Shown here piece by piece: positions 44,121 through 56,200 of a stretch of 64,000 nt of DNA. Made by a program: the position numbers and the translations under genes. This DNA comes from Takakia lepidozioides (taxonomy: Eukaryota > Streptophyta > Takakiopsida > Takakiales > Takakiaceae). The stretch is from NCBI GenBank assembly GCA_030704615.1, contig CM060731.1:61794756-61858755 (forward strand), given 5' to 3'. The notes beneath the pieces were generated by a model that had not been told where the DNA came from, searched no databases, and worked only from the letters and a program-made list of their open reading frames with translations. The first letter of the stretch is position 1. Every line of letters starts with the position of its first letter.

Positions 44121-44253
44121 TCATAAAATAATCCAAATTTTCTATATCCCCTACCTTCTGACCCCATTGGCTGCTCCATTCTTCTATCTTATTCTGACCT
44201 TCAAAATTAACCCCCAACGGGAATTTGGGACCTTTATTCTTGCAATTTCATAA

Positions 44254-45100
44254 TCTGTGATGTGAAGAAGTGAAATGACACACACTTAATGTATTTGTCA
44301 AACTTGTTTCTGGCCCTACATTCTGAATGCACTTTTATGCAAAGGGTTCTCCAATACTATAGCAGCATCGATACTCTCAATTAATAGGGGAATTAGTTCA
44401 AGGAAGGTGTATATGGAATATTCCTCCATATTTATAGATGAAATATATAAGCAGGATGTATTTCATACGGTCAACAGACTAGACAAATGATATCAGTAAC
44501 ACAAATGATATCAATTGCAAAAGAATTGTCACATGTACATGATAAATTGATTGTTTCATAATACGACTATGGTAGAGCTTGCATGTATTCCATGCATTTA
44601 TTGAATAAACTCCGGTCAAATGACAAGGTTGATCTAATGATGATGTGGTGGTCTTCTCAAGGTTGGCCGAAGACTCAACTGTGCTTGGTCATCCCTCCAT
44701 GAGCCCAAATTTGAAATAGTACACATCCCTCAATTTAAAAAAATTGTACAAGGGCCATGCCACCTCCAATTGGCCTCAGACTGTCATGAATTAGGCAACA
44801 TACAGTTCTTGAATAAATGTTAACCGCCAGGAGTATGAAAAAAATAACATTTAGACAAGGTTAACACATTAACAGTTTTGGAGGGATTAATAAAGCACAT
44901 TAAACATCTACAAAATGACATTTATACAACATCCACTTTTTTTACAGGAGTAGTTGGATCTCAATACCATATACTTCCAAAACATATGATATAGGTACAA
45001 CTAGATCATGTTTCTTAAAAACAACCTCTAGAAACCCTAAACATAGATAGACTTGTTATATTGTATTTATTCTAATCACGTTACTTGTACCTTATGATTT
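44254..45100. other. AT-rich gap
   Basis: No gene, RNA or terminal repeat recognised. Confidence 0.35.
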
Positions 45101-45384
45101 CAACGTTTTTTTTCTGGTGAAATTTCTCACTTTTTTTACCTGAAAAAATAAAATGGAATATTCTCTCGTAAATTTCCTGTTTTTTCATGGATGAAATCGC
45201 CAGATTTTTCCCAATAAATATAAATTCTGGATGAATTTGCCAAATATGGATGATATCAATGGATGAAAGTACATAAATGGATGTTTCTATCCAAATTCCA
45301 GTGGATGAACAGAAAATATGGCTATTTCCTGCGAAACTCAGTAGCCACTCGTGCTATTTTCCAAATTTGGAAAAAAATACACTG
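45101..45384 (-). mobile_element. hAT-type MITE, copy 2 (284 bp, reverse)
   Basis: Left end CAACGTTTTTTTTCTGG, right end AAAAAAATACACTG, the reverse complement of the CAGTGTTTTT terminus. The 8-bp direct repeat TTATGATT lies at 45092-45099 and again at 45385-45392, one base off the left terminus. The interior matches the copies at 25.9 and 60.85 kb in inverse order. Confidence 0.88.
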
Positions 45385-47928
45385 TTATGATTACCTTCTG
45401 ATCCTATGATTGGTTATGTTTAAAGATTTATTCTTATCTTAACCTAGCTAAAGCTTAATTATAAAGCTTATCTTAAGCTAGCTTGAGCATATCTCATAGC
45501 CTTTATGGTACACTTAACATTTATTAAGGGCAAATCAATGAAGAGGGGAGTAAACTTTTGTTAACAAAAAATAACACTTAGAGCATCCTTAGGAAGGACC
45601 CGGTCTAGGAAATGGACAAAAATGGCCGAGTATACTAAGTAGTTTCATAAATGGGGCAGCCGGCGCAGTCCATTTGTAGTGCACTCCGATAAAATGGGTT
45701 GGAGCTCGGTGGACGGGTTCTGCGATTTCATTGCGCTGAGTTTTGACCTACATGACATTGTACTGGTTGCAAGCCCACCACGATCTACTACAAGTAGTTT
45801 GATAAAGATGTTGACAATCACGCCTTGGTTACCATGTGGTCTCCTAATCTCTACCACATCACACTCCAATCCAAAATTATCACCGGTTGCCGAGCTCCAC
45901 ATGATTGTGGAAATGTTTGAAGAGACCCTGCTATTTTCTCCAATTGCCCAACAAACTCCTAAGTTTGTGGTCTAGGCTCCCAAGGAGGCTCCTAGCATCA
46001 CGCCGTACTTGCGCAAATCCCTCTTAACTGTCTGAACAATTCTTTATGCTAAGCCATCAGCCTCGGAATGATCATAATAACTTTTTATTTCTAAATTAAA
46101 AGTTATGAAATTGCAGAGATCTTTCAATGTATAAGGTTATATGTCAAGTACGTGATCCCCTAGCAAAATTTGATTGTCGACGAAATGATGGTAAAATATA
46201 ATGGTAAATATTGTGGCATACAACACTACATATCCAAAGAACCTGTCAAATGGGGATAAGAATATGTTATCTTCTCATTGTTACCCCCAAGTATGTCAGT
46301 AAGATGGAAGTGTATTTGGGAAAGGATGATGGTAATGACCTCACTCATGGCCATGGATACTCTGTGATAACAAGATTGTTGCATGGATCCAAGGATAAAT
46401 GTCATATTGTCACTGTGGGCATTTTTTTTCCTAGTCCAAGTTTGTTTGTTATATGAGTTGACAGCCGAAAGGTTTTATACCACTGACACTGTAAAAACAG
46501 TGCGCATAGGTTTTCCTTCAACCTTGGATTTGAGAAAAAAATAAAAAAGAGAGCGAATGGAATACCGTATGCATATTAGCATCAACATGTGTTCAGTGTC
46601 TTGGTTTAATGTTAAGTGTGTGAATTTGTTGAGTACTGTTGTATCTTTTTATGGGGAATTCATTGTGTGTTGTTTTCTGTATGTATGATAAATGATGTCA
46701 CACTTAACTGGAAGTTTTTGATTTTGCACCATTAATTTAAAAAAAAATTCCATAATATTTTTTCCTATGATACTTGAATTAAAAAAATTATCAATTGTTA
46801 AATGAAATAACTGATCATTTTGTTCTATTGTGCATCGATGGGAATAGATATGATATATTGTTCTTGAATTGTTTGAATTTTTTAATTTGTGTTGTTGCTT
46901 GTTTATGTCATTTATTTGAATTTGAGTTCTATTTCCATGTTTCAAATCATTGATGGTAGCTGATGGATGCAATTCATGATATATTTGATATTTTGTGTTT
47001 GTGTATAATTAATTATTGGTTCAAAGTGCCTTTCACAATTAGGTCTGTCTTAATTTTTTTTTGCAATGATTCATTTTAAAATTACATTCAATCATAATTG
47101 TGCAATTTCGTATGGACCATGTGAAAATTGGAAATTTAGATTATCAGATGTTCAAAATACTATATTAAAATCAGCCCATATACCACCTTGTTTCAGCACT
47201 TACAGAAATTATGTTCAAATATTATTCTTTAGAGTAAACTTAATGCAATCTAAGAACTTGGGTGTGTATATTCTGGTTAAAGCATAGGGATCGTTTAAAT
47301 TTAAGACCACCTATAAATGTTGAACAATGGTGTCGTAATAAGTAAAGACAATTTCATTTTTGAGTAGGAAAACAATCATATCAAAAAAATTACTGGTTGT
47401 CAAATTTGTAATGTTGCGTACGAAACAAATTTGAAGTAGCTAAACAAGCTCTGTATCGTTTGTTGTTGAAACCAATGTTGGACAGTTATTTGAATTTTTT
47501 CATAACTGGCAGTTCCGGTTGCTTCAAATTTTAGGAAACTGTTAAGCTGCAGTTGCGGTTATTAAATTTGTTATGGCTAGATATAACCTGTGGTTACGAT
47601 TACCTGTAAAAATCTCAAATAACCGGCGGATTTCGTCAAATAACTGCGGGTTTGGGCAGTTCTTTAAAAGGTTCTTTGCTCGGTTATTTGAATGCCTGAC
47701 CGGTTCCTAACTTGTCTGGTTACTTTATTTTTTTCACCTCTGTCGGTCATATATATATATATAAAACCGGATAGGTAACCGCCGGGTATTAGAGAGAAAT
47801 TTAAATAACCACCGAACACTCCTTGAAACCATGATTTGTGTGCAATTGTATCATCTCATTGAATATTAAGTTTTTTTAATCAAACAATGTGCAACAAGAA
47901 CAACAATAAATGAATAAAACATGTATCT
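45385..47928. other. AT-rich gap with a degenerate CGGTTATTTGAA element
   Basis: No gene is recognised. At 47480-47830 the motifs CAGTTATTTGAA, CGGTTATTTGAA, CAAATAACCG and TAAATAACCACCGAACACTCC recur in both orientations, as in a decayed terminal-inverted-repeat element. ORF 45679-45975 shows no family motif. Confidence 0.35.
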
Positions 47929-47990
47929 TGACTCGAAGGGCTACTACCTTCCGCTAGGAAGGTGGACAACCACATGTAAGGCAGTTGAAG
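47929..47990 (-). mobile_element. SINE fragment, reverse
   Basis: CTTGACTCGAAGGGCTACTA, CCTTCCG and GAAGGTGGACA match the body of the SINE copies at 26.7 and 41.2 kb. Head and tail are missing. Confidence 0.55.
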
Positions 47991-49437
47991 GCCATTAATT
48001 TGACTAGATAGACTCCAAGGGTGACACATTTTCAGGAGGGGCCCTCATAATTGTTTCCGTGGAACCAAACCGTTGTGTTTTGGAGGCGGTATTTTCATTC
48101 TTGGGAGGTTCCTTGCGAAGTGCCCATGGAACCTGGCTCGATACTTATGTGCATGACATGAGGAAAAAATACAATTAATTAGGATTTTGATTGCTTACAA
48201 AAATATGTTTGAACAAGCAAAATTATGGTTTTTATGTAATAATTTTTATTTGACTATTTTTTGATATGTATGTTTTCACCTTCACATGATCTTGCAACTC
48301 CAAAGAATAATTTTGAAAAATTTATATTTATTCACAATAATGATAACAGAATAAATCAATTGGTTTGTAGTTTTCATTTGGAGCAGCAGAAATAATGTTA
48401 CGACTAAAGTTTTTTTTTTCATGTATTGTACGAGGAAGGACAGTTTGCATGCAATCTATCTTTGCAGGGTTACTTTAATAATACTACATTGTAATCCAAA
48501 TTGCATGTAACCTTGTAGTTGATAGATTTGGCCAAACACTTATCGGAGTGCTACCAATCTTTCTTCTAATTTATATAATATTGAGACAGATGGTATATTT
48601 ATACTCCAAAATATGTGTAAAGATATTGAAAATTCGTTCACTCGTGGGAATGGTTTGTTTCCTAAACCATAGCCAATGGCAACATCTACATAGATATTCT
48701 AATTGATGTGTATGTATTATTATTTTTATATTTTTAAAATTTGTTAGGTTTCTTGTTCTTCATGTTCATTTGATAATATGTTTCGTTTCATTTTTAGGTC
48801 AAAGGTGTAATGGAAGGGGGGCTGGTCCCAGGAGACTAGAATAGTGATGTCCAGAGCGGATATACCAAATCCGGGAGCTCTTCATTACTCCATGAAAGGC
48901 TTGCGGAGAAGGAAACATGTTAAGTGTGGGCAGAGACAAATGTACTATTGTGGTGTATGTGGAGATATATCCCCTTGAGGTTGGATTTGAAGACTTAAAA
49001 GTGCAACGTCAAAGTACTGCTATTCATTTGATATGGCATATTGCATATAGATCTCAGGATTGTGCATACGAGGGGGTGAGCTCGTCCGGCACATCTAATT
49101 GTGTCGTTTATTGGTTTGCATGTTCATGTTCATGTTGATTAGCATGGAAAAGATCATATTAGAGTGGTCTTGCTTTTGTTTATGATAATTTCTTTGATTT
49201 GTAGGAGTTGTTTGGCTCGTAATTCCTTATCCTTTCTCTTTTGTGTGGCTAATGTTGGGCCACATAGCTCTTGAACTCGCGTGATCTTCCCTTAACAAGT
49301 TGTGCGTCGTGTAGGTGTTAGTCTCTCAATCAAGTGTGGGTGCAAACTAGGATGGGGCATTCCTTTGCGGGAATTCCCCCTCCTTGCAGTATTTATGTGT
49401 GGGCTGCCAATGGGGCAGGATCAGCTTGGGTTCAAAT
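47991..49437. other. AT-rich gap
   Basis: No gene recognised. ORF 48917-49138 has no family motif. Confidence 0.35.
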
Positions 49438-50275
49438 CAGTGTTGTGCGGGTCTGGGTTTTGAAGGTGGGTGCCGGGCGGGTTAGGCTCTGGGTTACCCG
49501 GACCTGTACTATCGCAAAAAACCCGGACCCTGACCCTGGTTCATTTCTAAAATGAACCCAGACCCGCCTGCTGGGTCCAGAACCCGTTGAACCCGCTACC
49601 CGCGGGTTAGGGTCTGGGTCTTAATTTTAGATGGGGCATGCGGGGTCCACCTTGGATGTGGTAGGTTTTGTCATATGTGTGGAGGGGACGAGCAGCAATA
49701 GGCCACTGCAGCAGCCAACCCCACCACGTTATAGCCCAGTGGTAATGCCCACATACCACCTCAAAAGCGGCTGTGGGTTCAATCCACGGCGTGGTGTCAC
49801 AAAGTTGTGCCCTATGGGATCATAATTTACACCTCCCAAACGAGGCGTCCTATATTATTATTAGGCCAGATCTCACACATCCATGCTATAGTGATCTACC
49901 CTTGAGGCATATTACTATTCTTAACATGTTTAAAGAATTGATATTGAAAAATAGAAAATGGAACTCAAACTTACATTTTAATTCTTATTCGTGGTATAAA
50001 TATTCATATTCATGGTATATTTTGAAGGAATGTCTCTTAAATTAAAATTCATTATTAGGATTTAAAGTTTTTTCCAGCCAAAAAAATATTTTATCCCTAA
50101 TTAATCTTATTTTTCTAATTTATTTAATCAATAAATTAGGACCGAACCCGTGAACCCGCTAATATTTCCCAATAACTACCCGGACCCGGATTTTCCAAAT
50201 TTCAAAAACTCGGATCCGGACCCGGACTTGGCTCCGGAAAAAAACCCGCATCCGGACCCGTGCAATCAGTGCTGT
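49438..50275 (+). mobile_element. hAT-type non-autonomous element with GC-rich ends, copy with SINE insertion
   Basis: It starts CAGTGTTGTGCGGGTCTGGG. The left arm is built of GGGT/ACCCGGACC runs with AAACCCGGACCCTGACC and TTCATTTCTAAAATGAACCC. The right arm (50130-50270) has GTGAACCCGCTAATATT, GGATTTTCCAAATTTCAAAA and ATCCGGACCCGTGCAA. These match the left and right arms of the 527-bp element at 51.55-52.08 kb in order. The right terminus is degenerate and no target duplication is seen. The extra length is explained by the nested SINE at 49.72 kb and by an insert shared with 27.04 kb. Confidence 0.65.
49724..49862 (+). mobile_element. tRNA-derived SINE, forward copy, nested
   Basis: A-box-like TAGCCCAGTGG, B-box-like GGTTCAATCC, tail ATAATTTACACC then TATTATTATTA. 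It shares head and tail with the 41.2-kb copy but lacks much of the middle. It lies inside the GC-rich hAT-type element. Confidence 0.7.
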
Positions 50276-51552
50276 GAAGGGAAGATCTGCTGGGAATATG
50301 ATGCAATATGAGGAACTGAGAATAGGCAAACTGCTTAGAAAGTACAATATAGGTACTTCAAAACAGGCTGGGGTGTTGAATGTGGGGCTGTCAATGGGGC
50401 ACAGAGAGAGAGAGAGAGAGAGAGAGCACATTCTTGGGCTTGCAGAGCAACACAATCATAGATGAAATTGGGACCTTGTTTGCAAAGTGTCTAGAAAACC
50501 CAAAAATGATTCCCCTTGCGTTGACCACGTAGCATTTCTTGTGTTTTTACCTAATTTTAGTAATTATTGTTCTGTTTGATGCAGTATCCTGTGGGATGAA
50601 GACCTCTAGCTGACAGCTCCAACGGCCTTCATCCCGTCATCCAAAAATGAACAATCCAAAATCATTTTTTATTTATTTTTGTAGAGGAGCCGTACTATCA
50701 ATGGTGGCATTTTGCGGGATGTAACCCGATTGGCTTGTAAATTTGCAGAGCAAGAGGTAAGTAGCCACCTTTTGTCCGGGCTATTTTTGCAAATCTTTAA
50801 TTTTCAGGGAGTTATTCCAATTATTATCATTTTTCCCTAAAACATCAAACTAACCCACTAGGCGCTTAGGGGTTAAAAAATATTTTAAAAAAGAAAAAAA
50901 ATGCAGTCGGCATTCCAGGTGCGAAATTACATTGCTAACAACATTGACATTTACATGGGACTAGGTACATGGACATGACTGTATACAGAAATATGGATAT
51001 TTTATCTTCATGTTGCTTATCCTAGGAATATCCTAGAAGTGGAAGCAGGAAGGCTCATGGGCACTCACCAAAGGTGGCGGACGACTTGTCAGAACATTAT
51101 TGTTTTGTCTTTCAGCGCCCCAACATTATATCTATATATATAGTGGCTAGTACGTAACTATTTTTGAGCACATGAAGTTTGCTTTGTCAATACCTAGTGA
51201 CCATTGCTGATAGCCGATGGGTAATGTACAGGGATACAAAGTACAAGCTAATAATCATCAAAACATTTCAATATTAAATATTAAAAACAATAATAACTTA
51301 AAGTGCAAAATTTGAAACAAATTGTGTTGATTTTTTCTTTAAGAAAATATAAAACGGGGGACAAAGGCCCTGAGAATAACTGAATATATATAATATATAT
51401 ATATATATAAGAACAGGGGAGGGTGGCCCTGGATTTTTATTATGGATGAGAGGAAACAACTTTGTTTTCATACAAACGAAGAAGAACGCAATTGAAGAAA
51501 TAAAACATATATATATATATGCCCCTCAATTGTAGTGAGAGGAGAAAATAAC
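50276..51552. other. Gap with (AG)n microsatellite
   Basis: An (AG)n run at about 50404-50427 and (TA)n runs at about 51390-51410 and 51508-51520. No gene recognised. Confidence 0.4.
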
Positions 51553-52079
51553 CAGTGTTGTGGGGGTCTGGGTTTTGACCCCCGGTACCCAGGGGGTTAG
51601 GATCCGGGTTACCCGGACCTGCACCCGGACCTGTGCTATATCCGAAAACCCGGACCCTAACCTGGGTTCATTTCTGAAATGAACCCGGACCTGGATCCGG
51701 ACCCGCCTGCCAGGTCCAGAACCCGCTACCCGTGGACCACTATAGCGGGTCAGGTTCCGGGTTTTAATTTTAATAGATAAATATATATATGTAAAAACTG
51801 TATTTGATACTTATCTGATATTTATTTACTTAAATCTGACAGAATTTTTTTCTTCTAATTAATCTCATTTTTCTAATACATTTAATCAATTAAATAGGAC
51901 CCGGATCGGAACCGTGAACCCGTTAATTTTTTCCAGCAACTACCTGGACCCGACTCCGTGTTCAAAAACCCGAACCCGGATTTTCCGAATTTCAAAAACC
52001 CGGATCCAAACCCGTCCAAAAAAAGACCCGAACCCGGACCCTGCGGGTTCCTTAAAAAGGCAGGACCCGCACAACACTG
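51553..52079 (+). mobile_element. hAT-type non-autonomous element, 527 bp, with target duplication
   Basis: Left end CAGTGTTGTGGGGGTC, right end GACCCGCACAACACTG, which are inverted repeats with one mismatch in 16. The flanks are AAAATAAC (51545-51552) and AAAATGAC (52080-52087), an 8-bp target duplication with one mismatch. It encodes nothing. It is rich in GGGTCC/CCGGACCC palindromic words, so much of it can fold on itself. Confidence 0.85.
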
Positions 52080-52177
52080 AAAATGACCTCGTTCACAGTA
52101 ACCTCGCCGGGAAGGCTTGCCATGGGACACCTGCCCAAAGGAGGGGGGGGAGAAAAACATACCCCACACCCGTGCAG

Positions 52178-52250
52178 GTAATTAGCAGGATTTAGTTCCA
52201 GAATCATCTCTGTAAACACTCAGTGCTGCACTATCCAACTGAGCTACTGA
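52178..52250 (-). tRNA. tRNA-like pseudogene or SINE head
   Basis: The minus strand reads GTCAGTAGCTCAGTTGGATA, a canonical tRNA D-arm with A box, followed by GTGCAGCACTGAG. Downstream GGAACTAAATCC stands where the T-loop GGTTCGAATCC belongs and is degenerate. No clean anticodon stem was found, so it is not a working tRNA gene. Confidence 0.45.
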
Positions 52251-53289
52251 CTTTGGTAAAAGGCAATATTCACCAAAAAAACAAATTACACTATATACTT
52301 GACATCAGTGAAATGTATGACTACGGGATTGCTGGCGCTGTTCTCTTAAAAAACTTAAAGGCCTGTGAAAGGCCAGCCAGATATATTGATAATGAGGGAA
52401 AAGTAACCTCACATGACAGTATATAACCCTGCATAGCTGTATAAAAAGACCCAAGTGGGGTGACTGGCGCTGTCTAAGTTAGAAAGAGAACATTCTTCAC
52501 GACAGACAAACCCTCGGATGCCTGGGAGAAGCGATATGGTCAAAAGCTGAAACGTGGCCATGCCCTATAATAAGTCCCGCACCTGTACAGAATGTGCTGC
52601 ACGCAAGATCCGAGGCCGGTGACTTTAGTCTGCAAGGGATTGAAAGAAAGGTGAGTGTTTACATGCAGATTGCTGAATTGTGCTCCAAGAGAGCAGGGGC
52701 TGAGTGCTTGTGAAAATTCAGTGAGCTTGTGAGGCGCAGCGGAGAGAAAGGCGGAGGAGATCTTGACAAGCTTGCGTAGTTTAAGAATAAGCCACAGTGG
52801 CCGCAATCCAGTAGGTAGGGTATCTTTTCCTTGTGTTGGAAACAACCGTACTGTAGCTGGGAGAGCCGATGAATTTGTAGATAGTGGTGGCTACCTCCCG
52901 AAATTGAGTTGAGAGTCAAGAGGAAAAACCAAAAACGAAGGGAATAATTAGAGAAAGAAAATGTGTAACTCTACAAGGGTGTATGGGACACGGTAGAGCA
53001 GACCAAAGAAGTGCTTCAGAATACGTCAAGTGTCTCAACAAAGTGCCTCGAGGGAAGGCCGCGAGGAACTTCAGGTTGGGAGGATACCACTAAGAGGTCG
53101 AGACTAATAACAATCAACTTGGATCTTGCTTGCTGAATCTCGTAGTAGAAAGAGGCAGGACTTCTGCAGTAAGAAAGCCCATTGAAGGTCGGCAGAGGGG
53201 ACCTGGAATCGATATAGTACAGTACATATCCCCAGCTAATCAAACTTGTTGACAGAAAGAAAGCGGTAGTGAGTCATTTTGATTTAGAG
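52251..53289. promoter_or_regulatory. 5' flank of the carotenoid cleavage dioxygenase gene
   Basis: No upstream gene is seen. The ORFs here carry no family motif. The promoter and leader of the CCD gene should lie here; no box was assigned with confidence. Confidence 0.3.
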
Positions 53290-56200
53290 ATGGAGGCTGC
53301 TACTATTGCCAAAACCAGTACCACGGTTGCGGGGCGGATGGTGCAGGCTCAGAAAATTGATAACTCGATTAGCAGATTAAGCTGTGGACAGGACAGTGCC
53401 ATAGGCTCTATCAGACGAAATTGTTCTGCAAATTTCGCTCGCATAACTAGTAGCACATGGCTTTCAACATGTTTAGCTGGAGCTCGAGGTCCCAACACTG
53501 CTTCCAGACAGGTGACAAAGTACTGGGAGAATTTTCAAACTCCTTCTGGAAGAAACTACCGTGCTGCAAGTTCGTGCGTAGCGAAGGCTCAGGCCACAGA
53601 TGTGCAGGAAAGAACTGTCACTATGAAACCCCAGCCATTAGACGATTCAAGCGCTATGACTGATGCTGCCGTCAAGGTGAGTTTCGCCTCTTTCAATGTC
53701 CTCTATATCATTGAAGACGTCAAGCACAACTTCCGCTTAAATTTTTCTGCACTCGCTGTAGAGCAATCCCTGTCCGCAAGTCTACAGGATTTGGGTCCAT
53801 GAATCGACTTAACAGGCAGCCTGAACTCCATTTCCATGTTGTAGAGGCGGACCTCACCAGATATAAAGGCTGGATATACGGGGCTCCGGTTTGGAAAGGT
53901 GGACTGAAGAATATATGGATTAATAATTGGCAGTTTCAAGGAACTTATCAACACGGCTCCCCAATTCTGTGCTTTGGAAAAATGAAAAGACTTTTAATTT
54001 GCAGATTAGGTGTAGAAATGTATCCATTTGAATAGTGGACTTTCTTCCTCACATGGGTATATATAATATACCTAACCAATGTTCACATTCTGTACTGATT
54101 GCAGAAGAATGCGGGTGTTTTGGCAAACATTTCTGGTGTTGTCAAAGAGCAAGTGCTGAGCTTTATAGTCGACCTTGTTTACAAGCCCTCTAAAGAGGTG
54201 CCCGCAATAGTTCAGGTACACACAGTCCTGTGTTGGTATGAGAGGCGGTCACCAATTGAAGTAGAATCTGGAAATCAGACTCGAGAGATGAGTCTGAGGA
54301 AGAGAGATCACATTGAATGTGCAACAAGAAAGAAAAGGGGCGATGGCTACTGAGAGTTGCTTTTTGAAAATCATATTCTCAGTGACTCTCATCCTGTGCA
54401 TAAGCCACGTTCGATCATTTTCCACTGGTTTTCCTTGTTTGGTTGAGGCCCATGATTGGCTGGGGAGGGTTGGATTCCCAGCACAATACAATGTTACTGC
54501 CATGATATGGAGCCTGGCCTCCTCAATCTGGGCATGCCAAAGACTGTCAAGCTGAAATTCTTGTTCAACTACCGTCAGTGTGCACTGCACAGGGTAATTT
54601 TGCACCTGTGCGAGAAATAGGGGAACGAACAAAGTTGGAGGTGGTTGCAGGCGCCATTCCTGACGACTTTCCTGCTGGTGCTTATATACAAATCGGTAAA
54701 CCCATGAAACTTAACCTGTTAGTTTCATAAGACATACCATGTAACCCTGAGGTATAATAATGATGATTCGGTACACTGCTCTTTGACCGTGAGAAATTTA
54801 CAACCATTTCTTTTACCCTGAAAAAGTCCTGATCGAATTCCAAGCCTCGAAATGTCCGAGTCACCTCCATGGCACTCATCCAGACATCTATCTTCAGCTT
54901 GTCTTCGATTTTTTGAGTTCAATCACAATTGTTCTCATATGGGCAGCTTATTGATAATCATTAATGGTGGTATGTGTTGATGAATGTCTTGTCCATGTGG
55001 CTCGGAGTGCAGGCCCCAACCCCCTGTTTGGAGCGTACAGCACAGACTCACCATTTGGCCAGTCTAATTTTCACTTGTTTGAAGGTGATGGCATGGTCCA
55101 TGCCACCTATTTTTACGGAGGTGATCCCCCTTTTGTTTCAGACCATCTCTGTTCTTTCAAATTCCAGATTTCTGAACATAGAACAAAGAAAGGAGAAAAG
55201 AGCACTTACTACTGTCTATATGAAGCTGAGTGAGATTCATCATTGAGGTTTACGGCCGAACAAGGCTGGTCCTTTTGATAGCAATTTGTTGAGATGTTGC
55301 ATCTGAAGAAAGGCCTTTAATTTGTCCGTATTGGAATGACCGACAGGCACAGAAGGAGCATCATACCAGAACAAGTATGTTGAGACTGAGGCTTACAAAT
55401 TGGAAAAGGAGAGGGGCAAGCAGTTGTACTTGCCAACTGTGGCTGTTGAAGGGGCTTGCAAAATGTTGAATCCGCTTTTGAACCAGGTCTATACCTAAAA
55501 CTGACATTTTCTGACTGAAGGGGGAGTTGGAAACTGCTGCCGATATGTAACTCAGATTTGATTTCAGGTTAGATTTGGAAGCGCGACCAAATATACGTCG
55601 AACACATCAGTGGTGTACCATGCTGGAAAAGCTTTTGCATGTGGTGAGAATGGTTTGCCCCTTGAGATTTCCCTGGAAGATCTCACCACAGTTGGCCCCT
55701 GTGACTTCGAAGGTGGCTGGGAGGGACCATATGTCACTGCACATCCAAAAGTGGGTACCTTTCCTGGTATATAGGTCCTTTTCAATGTTTATGCCATTTT
55801 ATGTCTGCTAACTTGTTCCACTAATTCTATTTACTGTGCTACTAGATGTAAATATAACACATGCTAAGAAGGTGTTACAACTGCAGTCTATTCAATTTGA
55901 AAAATCACTTAGGAGCTTGATGTGTATCACATTTCAAACCCTTATTGGTTGTGTGGAATTAGAGATTATTCATCAGTCACGTAAGGTATTTTGGTCTGTT
56001 TCTTCTCAGTTCTTCCTCTGCATTTCCACAAACTGTTATACTTCTATATTGATGCCAGCTTTTCTAGAAAATCTTCCACACATCTAGTGGGAATAGTTCA
56101 CAAATAGTTAGATTTTCATGGATGGTGTCTGAACTGGTGAAATGGAAGTCCTCTGATAGGAGTGCTAAGTGCAACATAGTTTCTTCACATTTTAGCTCCT

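Noticed and set aside
45679-45975. Plus ORF resembling a retroelement polyprotein
   Set aside because: I could not find an integrase, protease or RT motif on either strand.
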